Source: Aliishimia sp963678085 (GTDB lineage Bacteria > Pseudomonadota > Alphaproteobacteria > Rhodobacterales > Rhodobacteraceae). Taken from it: a stretch of DNA of 64,000 nucleotides. How positions within the stretch are numbered: position 1 is the first letter of the stretch; every line of letters begins with the position of its first letter. Below, piece by piece: positions 44,309 to 51,861 of the stretch. The stretch lies in assembly GCA_963678085.1 (NCBI GenBank), contig OY782680.1:992001-1056000 (forward strand), written 5' to 3'. The notes beneath the pieces were generated by a model. The model was not told the origin of the DNA. It saw nothing but the letters and a program-made list of their open reading frames with translations, and made no database searches. The translations under genes were made by a program, and so were the position numbers.

Positions 44309-44626
44309 CGCTTTAGCCCTTGCGCTAAAAAATCGTTTTCTACCGTCAACTGACCGATCTTGGCGTGAAGCTCTTTGATCTCGCTATTCTTATTCTCAGC
44401 TTTCTTAGCCTTGTCAGAAAACACCCCAGCCAATCCCTCTTGCGCCTGACGTTTCCACGTCGTCACCTGCGTAGGGTGCAACTGGCGCTTGGCCGCGATC
44501 TCTTGAATTGTCTTGTCACCGCGCAAGGCCTCCAAAGCCACATATCGTCGGGTATTTGATCCACTGGATCAAATCCTGATCCTCCTCACCTTTGAACTTG
44601 TCGGAAAAGTTACGCCGTTTCGTCAT
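44305..44626 (-). pseudogene. IS3 transposase OrfA, frameshifted by an insertion
   Basis: The start MTKRRNFSDKFK is found at 44626 on the minus strand. The main body (TIQEIAAKRQLHPTQVTTWKRQAQEGLAGVF and a leucine-zipper-like IKELHAKIGQLTVENDFLAQGLKR) is in another frame from about 44541. Between them lie about 43 extra bases containing a perfect palindrome (44554-44574). OrfA stop and OrfB start share ATGA, as usual for the family. Confidence 0.8.
44554..44574. repeat. Perfect palindrome inserted in OrfA
   Basis: Ten-base arms ATTTGATCCA and TGGATCAAAT flank a single base. It lies inside about 43 bp that are absent from the expected OrfA reading frame. Confidence 0.75.
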
Positions 44627-44692
44627 TCTCGTATCCAGTCTGTCATGTTGGATACATCTTAGCACACTGTCCAAATTTCCCGGACCACTTCA

Positions 44693-45578
44693 CTTCCCTG
44701 TCCATGAACATGATTTGACTTCGCTTGGAGGCATCTAGCTTTTGGCCAAGCCAGTTTTTGGCTTGCTTCGTAATTTCGCCGCCAGCCACGATGACCGCGT
44801 GATCCACTAGCGCCTTCTTATTCGTCTCTGGATCGAAGATTTCATTACCTAACATCATTAGAACCTGATGATATATTTCAGAGATATTTTTATTGCTGCC
44901 TTTGCTCATTCCTGCCGCGTCAAGTTTCCCTTTCTTGGCTTGGATTCCAAAGTATAGGACATGCTGCGTCGGCAGGACATATCGCATCCAAATATCTTTG
45001 CCATACTCTAACGCTTTGTCTTTGTGCCCTTCTGCTTCAATGCGATGGTAACCAAGTTGACGGAAAAGCGGTAGTAGAACATCCTCTATCAGCTCATCTT
45101 CAGAACATTTATTGAGATAAATGCTAAGTAACTCACGACGCTCCATTTCTTTTGGCGTGAATGGTCGATGGGGGTTCGCGGCTTGAGAGATTGTTTTTGT
45201 ACCGATGTGCCTGATGTAGATTAGGTCATCTTCTCCATAATAAGCTTCGAACCCTTCGCGGGAGAAGGGCTTGTTGATGTGTTGGAGCGCAAGGCTGCGA
45301 TCAGGGTCATCTTCGTCAGCGTCAGCCTTGTCCATGAGAACACGGAAAACATGCACAAATCGTTCAGGTAGCACGTATGCTCCCGGTGTTGGTTCGGCCA
45401 GCAATTCAGCAAGTACATTGGAAGTCCACGCCCAACGTGTAGTGCCATCGTGTACGTAGTCCATGTCACATTCTTCAAAGAAACGCGTAATGTAACTGCT
45501 GGAGCGATATAGGAAATACGACGGATCGCCGTTTACGGCTTCAGCTAAAACTCGCAAGTTTCTATCTTTGAATTTCAT
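44693..45578 (-). pseudogene. Putative PD-(D/E)XK nuclease gene, 3' end lost at the IS3 element
   Basis: About 295 native residues beginning MKFKDRNLRVLAEAVNGDPSYFLYRSSSYITRFF. The second half has DELIEDVLLPLFRQLGYHRIEAEGHKDKALEYGKDIWM and VLYFGIQAKKGKL, an Mrr/restriction-endonuclease-like arrangement (acidic residue then QxK). IMFMDRE is the last native segment before IS3 codons (VKWSGKFGQ) take over. Such two-domain proteins occur among phage-defence nucleases. The role is inference; no DNA or RNA target can be read. It appears inactivated or shortened by the element. Confidence 0.6.
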
Positions 45579-45649
45579 AATCAGCCTAGTTTTATCTAGC
45601 ACATTGCGTTGCATTCGAAAACCATACGTTCATGCAATTCGCATCATTT

Positions 45650-45745
45650 GTCAAATTGGGCTCTCAGCGAACATTGAAAACAATCGTCCACCTCCCCCAC
45701 AGCCTGTGCCGGAGTGCTGGAAGGCCAAGCATGTGTTCTTGTCCG
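45650..45745 (+). repeat. pntB-derived fragment, inverted copy of 49195-49290
   Basis: This stretch contains PVPECWKAKHVFLSE, recognisable as the PVLECWKAKQVFVSK segment of PntB, preceded by CTCAGCGAACATTGAAAACA. The same junction, in inverted orientation and about 80% alike, lies at 49195-49290. The two copies enclose tupBCA and the IS6 element. The rest of 45579-45897 shows no gene. Confidence 0.7.
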
Positions 45746-45897
45746 AACCCCTCTCCCTAAAAACGCAGGGGGCGGCAGTTTCGCTCCATAGCTGAGCACC
45801 AATCCCAAATCTCCTAGAAACCAAACTCCGGCTTTGACCTGGAAGCGGGCGCGGCCCCTATGCTAGAGGCGCTGTATCGGTTTAGGAGGCGAGCAGA

Positions 45898-46602
45898 GTG
45901 AGTGATCTCTGGCAAGGGATTTTGCAGGCATTCTGGCTGGTGGCAACGCTGGATGCGGAGCTGGCTGAGATCGCGTTTCGCTCGCTGCGCATTACCTTTA
46001 GCGCGCTCGCGCTGGCCTGCCTGATCGCCTTTCCCCTGGCTGCGCTTCTTTCGGTCAAACGCTTCCGGTTTCGCCGCACCTTTATCGCGCTGCTCAATGC
46101 TTTGATGGGCCTGCCGCCGGTTGTTGTGGGGCTGGTGGTGTATGTGATCCTGTCGCGCTCGGGCCCTTTGGGTGCTTTGGGATTGCTCTTTACCCCCTCA
46201 GCCATGATCATCGCGCAGATGATTGTGATTGTGCCGCTGATCGCCTCCATCGCGCATCAATCGCTCAGGGATCTCTGGCATGAATATCATGATCTGTTGA
46301 TTTCCATGAATGTCACCCAAGGGCAGAAAATTCGCACGCTGATGTGGGATGCGCGGCGCGCGCTGCTCACTGCGGCTCTGGCCGGGTTTGGGCGCGGCAT
46401 TGGAGAGGTCGGCGCGATTATGATTGTTGGCGGCAATATCGATCATGTCACCCGCGTTCTCACCACCGCGATTGCTTTGGAAACCGGCAAGGGCGAATTT
46501 GCTTTGGCGCTCGCATTAGGTTTTGTGCTGATCGGCATCGCCATTTGCGTTAACCTCGCCATCCACTGGCTAAGCAAAACCGAAAGGGAGGCCCGCTGGT
46601 GA
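45898..46602 (+). CDS. tupB: Tungstate ABC transporter permease TupB
   Basis: 234-residue inner-membrane permease with about five helices. The EAA-type loop is HEYHDLLISMNVTQGQKIRTLMWDARRALLTAALAGFGRGIGEVGAIMIVGGNI, the pattern of the TupB/WtpB group. The start is a GTG with AGGAGG upstream (about 45885). It overlaps tupC by four bases. The family imports tungstate (sometimes molybdate) for Mo/W-pterin enzymes such as formate dehydrogenases. Confidence 0.92.
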   Translation: MSDLWQGILQAFWLVATLDAELAEIAFRSLRITFSALALACLIAFPLAALLSVKRFRFRRTFIALLNALMGLPPVVVGLVVYVILSRSGPLGALGLLFTPSAMIIAQMIVIVPLIASIAHQSLRDLWHEYHDLLISMNVTQGQKIRTLMWDARRALLTAALAGFGRGIGEVGAIMIVGGNIDHVTRVLTTAIALETGKGEFALALALGFVLIGIAICVNLAIHWLSKTEREARW

Positions 46603-47312
46603 GCACGCTCTTTCCCCTATCCGTGCGCGGCGCGAGCGCAAAGCATAAAGGCAAGCGCCTGCTGGGGCCGATTGATCTGGATTTACAAGGCCATAGCGCC
46701 TATGCGGTGCTGGGGCCAAACGGGTCGGGTAAAACCACATTCCTGCGTCTGCTGCATGGCATTGCGCGCCTCTCTGAGGGCGAAATCACTTGGGGCGTGG
46801 ATGAGGCCACAGCCCGCAATGCCCAAAGTTTCGTGTTCCAGCGCCCGGTGATGCTGCGCCGCTCAGTGCTTGATAATATCGCCTATCCTCTGGCTATGCG
46901 CGGCACCTCTTGGACTGATGCACGCACAGAGGCGCGAAACTGGGCTGAGCGGCTCGGGCTAACCGCGCTACTTGAGCATAGCGCGCCCGTGCTTTCGGGA
47001 GGTGAGCAGCAAAAACTCGCCCTTGCCCGCGCGTTGATCTGTAAGCCCAAACTGCTATTTCTGGACGAGCCCACCGCCGCGCTTGATGGGCGCGCTACAC
47101 GCGAAATCGAAGCAGTTTTGCAAGAGGTGCAAGCCAGCGGCACCAGCCTGATTTTCTCAACCCATAACATAGGTCAGGCCCGCCGCCTTGCTGGTCAGGT
47201 GATTTTCCTGTTGCATGGAAATGTGCATGAAATCGGCGCGGCTGAGCAGTTTTTTGAAAGCCCCCAAACCCCAGAGGCCCACGCCTTTTTAAGAGGAGAT
47301 ATCGTCGAATGA
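46599..47312 (+). CDS. tupC: Tungstate ABC transporter ATPase TupC
   Basis: 237-residue ABC ATPase. Walker A is GPNGSGKTT (39-47), the signature is LSGGEQQKLALARAL, Walker B is LLFLDEPTAALD, and the H-loop is IFSTHNIGQA. The start is a GTG. Four-base overlaps with tupB and tupA show tight coupling. No TOBE domain is present, unlike ModC. Confidence 0.92.
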   Translation: MSTLFPLSVRGASAKHKGKRLLGPIDLDLQGHSAYAVLGPNGSGKTTFLRLLHGIARLSEGEITWGVDEATARNAQSFVFQRPVMLRRSVLDNIAYPLAMRGTSWTDARTEARNWAERLGLTALLEHSAPVLSGGEQQKLALARALICKPKLLFLDEPTAALDGRATREIEAVLQEVQASGTSLIFSTHNIGQARRLAGQVIFLLHGNVHEIGAAEQFFESPQTPEAHAFLRGDIVE

Positions 47313-48103
47313 TCCGCGCCTGTCTTATCATTTTGCTGTCCCTTTTCCCCTATGGTGCGAAAGCCAGCGAAACCATGCGCCTTGCGGTGACCACTTCCTT
47401 TCATAACTCGGGGCTGGCAGATGTGCTCTTGCCGCGCATCAAAGCAGATCTTGATCTAGAGGTGCAGCTCTTGGTGGTGGGAACCGGGCAGGCGTTGAAG
47501 CTGGGGCGCGCAGGGGATGTGGATGCGATCCTGGTGCATTCGCGCGCCGCCGAAGAGGCCTTTGTCACCGCAGGCTATGGAACGCATCGGCGCGAGATCA
47601 TGTATAATGATTTTGTCCTGATTGGCCCCTCCGAGGATCCCGCCGCCATCTCAGGAGCCGCAAACGCTGTAGAGGCCCTGCAAAACATTGCCAAAACACA
47701 AGCGCGTTTTGTGAGCCGGGGCGATGAGAGCGGCACCCATAAGAAAGAGCTGAGCCTATGGAAAGACGCGCAGATGCAGCCCCAAGCGCCCTGGTATAAT
47801 GAGGTCGGCGCAGGCATGGGTGCGGCGCTCAATACCGCATCCGGCCTGAATGCCTATATCCTCTCGGACCGCGCCAGCTGGCTAAACTTTGGCAATAAAG
47901 GCGATCTGGCGCTGCTCTTTTCCGGCGATCCGGCGCTGTTCAACCAATATGCCTATCTCCCCGTAAACCCAAGCAAACATGCCCATGTAAAAGCGGATCT
48001 GGCGGCAAAGCTAGAGAGCTGGCTCACCTCCAAGACGGCCCAGAACCTGATTGACGGCTATCACATTGATGGTCAAGCGCTGTTTATCTTTAATGCCAAG
48101 TAG
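47309..48103 (+). CDS. tupA: Tungstate-binding protein TupA
   Basis: 264-residue periplasmic binding protein with a signal peptide (MIRACLIILLSLFPYGAKAS). Oxyanion-binding signatures of TupA are LAVTTSFHNSGLADVLLP and ARFVSRGDESGTHKKELSLW. The order B-C-A with A last is less common than A first. The gene ends 9 bp before the IS6 element, which thus sits exactly at the operon's end. Tungstate rather than molybdate selectivity is inferred from the family. Confidence 0.93.
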   Translation: MIRACLIILLSLFPYGAKASETMRLAVTTSFHNSGLADVLLPRIKADLDLEVQLLVVGTGQALKLGRAGDVDAILVHSRAAEEAFVTAGYGTHRREIMYNDFVLIGPSEDPAAISGAANAVEALQNIAKTQARFVSRGDESGTHKKELSLWKDAQMQPQAPWYNEVGAGMGAALNTASGLNAYILSDRASWLNFGNKGDLALLFSGDPALFNQYAYLPVNPSKHAHVKADLAAKLESWLTSKTAQNLIDGYHIDGQALFIFNAK

Positions 48104-48112
48104 GAGTTGGAG

Positions 48113-48867
48113 GGCTCTGTTGCAAATTTTCTCGGTAGGAATGAAAATCATTTTGCTATAAGAGCTTAGGATGTGAGCTCAGATTCGATCATGGCTATAG
48201 CATCCGCCATGACACACGCGCCGACCCCAAAAGCGCGCTCTATCATGCGCTTTTCGCCGGCTGGGTCTTTGGTGAAATTGAACGCCTTTGCCTGACCTTT
48301 TCGCAAGGCGTGCATGAGCTCGAAGCCCTTAATCGTGGCGTTGGCGGTCTTCATTGTTTTGAAGCCGCGCACCGGTTTGATCAGTTGTTTCAGCTTGCCG
48401 TGATCGGCTTCCACGACGTTGTTGAGATATTTGACTTGTCGGTGTTCAACGTCTTGGCCGCACTTGCCTTCGTGTTTCGCGTTGAGGATAGGTAAAAGTC
48501 GATGGTGTTGCCACACTTATCAACCGCTCGATACAAATAGGCCCACTTGCCCCGGACCTTGATATAAGTTTCATCAACCCGCCAACTGTCTGACATCGGC
48601 CGCCGCCATTGCCAGCGCATGCGCTTTTCCATTTCAGGAGCATAGCGCTGAACCCAGCGGTAAATCGTGCTGTGATCCACACGGTGACCGCGCTCGGCCA
48701 TCATGGTTTCAAGGTCACGGTAGCTGATGCCATAACGACAATACCAGCGAACCGCCCAGAGGATAATTTCGCCCGTGAAAGGACTTCCTTTAAAATCGTT
48801 CATGTTACAATCTCCGTGCCGAAATCACCAGAAAATGGACCCATCCGAGAAAATTTGCAACAGAGCC
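48113..48867 (-). mobile_element. IS6-family insertion sequence with internal deletion
   Basis: 755-bp element bounded by perfect inverted repeats of 23 bp beginning GGCTCTGTTGCAAATTTT. The flanking octamers (AGTTGGAG and GAAGATCG) are not a target duplication, which is common for IS6 elements after replicative rearrangement. A full-length relative is longer by about 100 bp; the missing part lies in the transposase core. Confidence 0.9.
48169..48803 (-). pseudogene. IS6 transposase, internally deleted and frameshifted
   Basis: The N-terminal frame starts MNDFKGSPFTGEIILWAVRWYCRYGISYRDLETMMAERG and includes the first catalytic Asp in WRVDETYIKVRGKW. It then leaves its frame after DFYLSSTRN. 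The C-terminal frame resumes with EGKCGQDVEHRQVKYLNNVVEADHGKLKQL, containing the catalytic Glu. The segment that should carry the second Asp (INTDKAPTY-like) is missing, so the enzyme cannot be active. Confidence 0.88.
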
Positions 48868-49065
48868 GAAGATCGGTTTTCCAACCGACCCGCAGAATGC
48901 CATCGTCGCAATGTTCAAACAGCCGCCATTGGAACGCGTGCAGCGAATTCACCCTTTGTCCCGCAGAGCCGACATACTGATATCTACAAAAAAGGGCACC
49001 GGAAGGGGCGCCCTTTTTGATGTTATGCGTGAGCGCGATCAGTCGATCATCGCACCAGAGGTGTG

Positions 49066-49245
49066 TTAGTCGATCATCGGCAGCAACTTGTCCAAGCTGG
49101 CTTTCGCATCGCCATAGACCATGCGTGTGTTCTCTTTGAAGAAGAGCGGGTTTTCGATGCCGGAATAGCCAGTGCTTTGACCGCGTTTGGACACGAACAC
49201 TTGCTTGGCCTTCCAGCACTCCAGAACGAGCATGCAGGCTGTGGG
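49066..49245 (-). pseudogene. Partial copy of the pntB 3' end
   Basis: Minus-strand translation LECWKAKQVFVSKRGQSTGYSGIENPLFFKENTRMVYGDAKASLDKLLPMID and stop equals the last 50-odd residues of PntB. Compared with the real gene at 50434-50620 most differences are silent, and the terminator-like downstream sequence (48985-49060) is copied too. Upstream of LECWKAKQ the sequence departs from pntB. It is thus a diverged, fused 3' fragment. Confidence 0.85.
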
Positions 49246-49321
49246 GTAAATGAAAGATTGTTTTCAATGTCCGCTGAGAACCGATTTTACGGGATGCTGC
49301 GCGATCCATAGATGACCGCTT

Positions 49322-50209
49322 TCAACGACGCATACTGTTTAAAACCAATCCGATAATAACCAAACCGCCGCCCCACAGATGGTAGGTTTCAATCGTCTCG
49401 CCTAAAAGAAGAATGCCAAGTGCGCCGCCAAAGAATGGGACAAGGTTGTTGTAGGGGGCCGCTATAGAGGGTCCGACATTCGTTGTTCCCCAGTTCCAAG
49501 CGAGAAACGCTAGGATGGACGGAAACAATGCGAAGTAGACCATTGACCAAGCCACAATGGAGGTATCGGGCATCGGAACAGCGCCTCCAATCCCGACCGC
49601 CAACACCGCCAACACCACGCTGCCTATCACTACCAGCACTGCAAGAAATGACGCTTCGCTTAGGTTCTCGGGCTTCAATGGCAGCGACACGCAATATCCC
49701 GCCCATGCGAGTGCGGATACAATTGCCCAAATGTCACTGCTGGCGATCTGGAACGCGAAAAAAGCACCGAGGCTCCCTCTGAATATCAAAACAAGTGCGC
49801 CAAGCAGGCCAAGCAACACTGCCGCTGCTCCAATCGCACCGATCCGTTCTTTCCAAACAACGGATGAAATCAGCACGATCAAGACTGGCGTGACTGACAG
49901 ATAGAGGGATGCGTTTAAGGCGGTGGTTTCGGCGACCGCCATAAACAACGTGGCTGGATAGATAACGACGCCCAATGCTGAAATCAAAATCAGACGCGGC
50001 AGGTTGGTTTGAATGACGGACCCATGCTGACCCCACTTGAACATCAGAAAGACTGCAAACAGAACAGCCCCCGGTCCCCATCGCCAAAGAGTGAGCCACA
50101 AGGCGGATCCTTCGCTTAAACCAAATCGGCCAACTGCATAGGAGCCGCCCCATGCAAGACAGGCAAAAACAAGGAGGAGATGTGCGGAAATGGAGCGGTT
50201 ATGGGCCAT
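49322..50209 (-). CDS. EamA/DMT-family transporter
   Basis: 295-residue membrane protein with ten predicted helices in two EamA repeats (LLLVFACLAWGGSYAVGRFGLS; later IVAWSMVYFALFPSILAFLAWNWGTTNVGPS). The drug/metabolite transporter superfamily exports amino acids, metabolites or toxins; the substrate is unknown. It lies between the partial pntB copy and the real pntB terminator, as if inserted with the duplication. Codon use is slightly different from the neighbouring core genes. Confidence 0.85.
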   Translation of the reverse strand: MAHNRSISAHLLLVFACLAWGGSYAVGRFGLSEGSALWLTLWRWGPGAVLFAVFLMFKWGQHGSVIQTNLPRLILISALGVVIYPATLFMAVAETTALNASLYLSVTPVLIVLISSVVWKERIGAIGAAAVLLGLLGALVLIFRGSLGAFFAFQIASSDIWAIVSALAWAGYCVSLPLKPENLSEASFLAVLVVIGSVVLAVLAVGIGGAVPMPDTSIVAWSMVYFALFPSILAFLAWNWGTTNVGPSIAAPYNNLVPFFGGALGILLLGETIETYHLWGGGLVIIGLVLNSMRR

Positions 50210-50331
50210 ATTCCGCAGGTATCAGTCTTTAGCAGAACGAGATAGAGTGAAAGTACTCCCTAAACCGGACCTTGATACCAACACCTTGAATGACTGCTTG
50301 TCCCGAATAGCAGATAGACAGATTTACCTAG

Positions 50332-50359
50332 AAAGGGCGCCGTGAGGGGCGCCCTTTTT
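50332..50359. terminator. Terminator downstream of pntB
   Basis: GGGCGCC/GGCGCCC stem with a short loop, flanked by AAA on one side and TTTTT on the other. The same hairpin, diverged, follows the partial pntB copy near 48984-49018. Confidence 0.7.
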
Positions 50360-50383
50360 GATGTTATGCGTGAGCGCGATCAG

Positions 50384-50436
50384 GCGATCATCGCACCAGA
50401 GGTGTGTTAGTCGATCATCGCACCGCAGGTGTGTTA
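50384..50436. repeat. 27-bp tandem repeat after the pntB stop codon
   Basis: Two units of the form CGATCATCGCACC..AGGTGTGTTAG at 27-bp period follow the end of pntB; each repeats the last codons and stop (ATGATCGAC then TAA on the minus strand). The partial copy at 49066 has only one unit. Confidence 0.8.
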
Positions 50437-51846
50437 GTCAATCATCGGCAGCAGCTTATCCAGGCTGGCCTTTGCATCGCCGTAGAACATGCGTGTGTTC
50501 TCTTTGAAGAAGAGCGGGTTTTCGATGCCGGAATAGCCGGTGCCTTGGCCGCGTTTGGATACGAACACTTGCTTGGCCTTCCAGCACTCCAGCACGGGCA
50601 TGCCTGCGATTGGAGAGTTGGGATCGTCCTGCGCCGCTGGGTTCACGATGTCATTGGAGCCGATCACGATGGCAACATCCGTATCGGGGAAGTCGTCATT
50701 GATCTCGTCCATTTCCAGCACGATGTCATAGGGCACCTTCGCTTCGGCCAAGAGCACGTTCATATGCCCAGGCAGACGGCCCGCAACCGGGTGGATCGCA
50801 AAGCGTACATTCTTGCCTTTGGCCCGCAGCTTTTTGGTCAGATCCGCCACAGCTGCTTGGGCTTGCGCCACCGCCATGCCGTATCCGGGGATGATTACAA
50901 CGCTATCTGCATCGTTCAAAGCAGCAGCCACACCATCGGCCTCAATGGCGATTTGCTCGCCCTCAACCTTCATCTGCTCACCTTGCGCGCCGCCAAAGCC
51001 GCCCAAGATCACGCTGATGAACGAACGGTTCATCGCCTTACACATGATATAGCTGAGGATCGCACCAGAAGAGCCCACAAGCGCGCCAACCACGATGAGC
51101 AGGTCATTGCCCAGTGAGAAGCCAATCGCCGCCGCCGCCCAGCCGGAATAGCTGTTGAGCATGGAGACAACCACCGGCATATCCGCACCGCCAATGCCCA
51201 TGATCAAGTGATAGCCGATAAACAGCGCCAGAAGCGTGAGCGCGAAGAGCGCCAGAAAGCCACCACCCTGGAAATACCAGATCGCAAAGATCACCGACAA
51301 GAAGGCCGCGCCAGCATTCAGCAGATGCCCGCCGGGCAGCTTCTTGGCCGCGCTATCCACTTTGCCCGCAAGCTTGCCATAGGCGATCAGAGAACCGGTG
51401 AAGGTCACAGCGCCAATCCACACGCCAAGCACGAGCTCGATTTGCAAAATGGTGATCTCAATTTCGGTTTTCTTTGCCACGAGCGCTGCAAAGGCACCGT
51501 CCAGGCCCTTCATATTGGCAATGGTGAAATCCGCGTTAAAGCCAACAAAGACCGCTGCCAGACCCACGAGAGAGTGCATGATCGCCACAAGCTCGGGCAT
51601 TTGGGTCATTTGCACGCGTGAGGCAAGCTGATGCCCCACCGCCGCGCCGCCTGCGATCATCACAAGGCTGACCAGCCACAGGCCAGAACCGGGCCCCATA
51701 AGCGTTGCCAGCACCGCGATGAACATGCCAACGATGCCATACCATACCGCGCGCTTGGCGCTTTCTTGTCCGCTCAGACCGCCCAGAGACAGGATGAACA
51801 GGACACCCGCGACCACATAGGCCGCAATTGTGAATGCGTTTTCCAT
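50434..51846 (-). CDS. pntB: NAD(P) transhydrogenase subunit beta
   Basis: 470-residue membrane subunit of the proton-translocating transhydrogenase, which makes NADPH from NADH using proton-motive force. About nine helices are followed by the NADP-binding domain III: VVIIPGYGMAVAQAQ, RFAIHPVAGRLPGHMNVLLAEAKVPYD, VAIVIGSNDIVNPAA and SKRGQGTGYSGIENPLF. All key segments are intact. It lies 15 bp after pntA and is followed by duplicated 3' repeats and a terminator. Confidence 0.96.
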   Translation of the reverse strand: MENAFTIAAYVVAGVLFILSLGGLSGQESAKRAVWYGIVGMFIAVLATLMGPGSGLWLVSLVMIAGGAAVGHQLASRVQMTQMPELVAIMHSLVGLAAVFVGFNADFTIANMKGLDGAFAALVAKKTEIEITILQIELVLGVWIGAVTFTGSLIAYGKLAGKVDSAAKKLPGGHLLNAGAAFLSVIFAIWYFQGGGFLALFALTLLALFIGYHLIMGIGGADMPVVVSMLNSYSGWAAAAIGFSLGNDLLIVVGALVGSSGAILSYIMCKAMNRSFISVILGGFGGAQGEQMKVEGEQIAIEADGVAAALNDADSVVIIPGYGMAVAQAQAAVADLTKKLRAKGKNVRFAIHPVAGRLPGHMNVLLAEAKVPYDIVLEMDEINDDFPDTDVAIVIGSNDIVNPAAQDDPNSPIAGMPVLECWKAKQVFVSKRGQGTGYSGIENPLFFKENTRMFYGDAKASLDKLLPMID

Positions 51847-51861
51847 ATGTCCTACTCCCCT

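Larger units (their letters stand above)
43357..44692 (-). mobile_element. IS3-family insertion sequence, inactivated
   Basis: Element of about 1.34 kb bounded by imperfect inverted repeats starting TGAAGTGGTCC at each end; GACAG and CTAAGATGTATCCA recur further inside both ends. It encodes OrfA and OrfB of the IS3 type. Both are broken by short palindromic insertions. The flanks (CGC on the left, CTT on the right) do not form a target duplication, so one side has probably suffered a deletion or recombination after insertion. Confidence 0.85.

Noticed and set aside
48105..48875. Eight-base target duplication of the IS6 element
   Set aside because: Flanks AGTTGGAG and GAAGATCG differ, so none is claimed.
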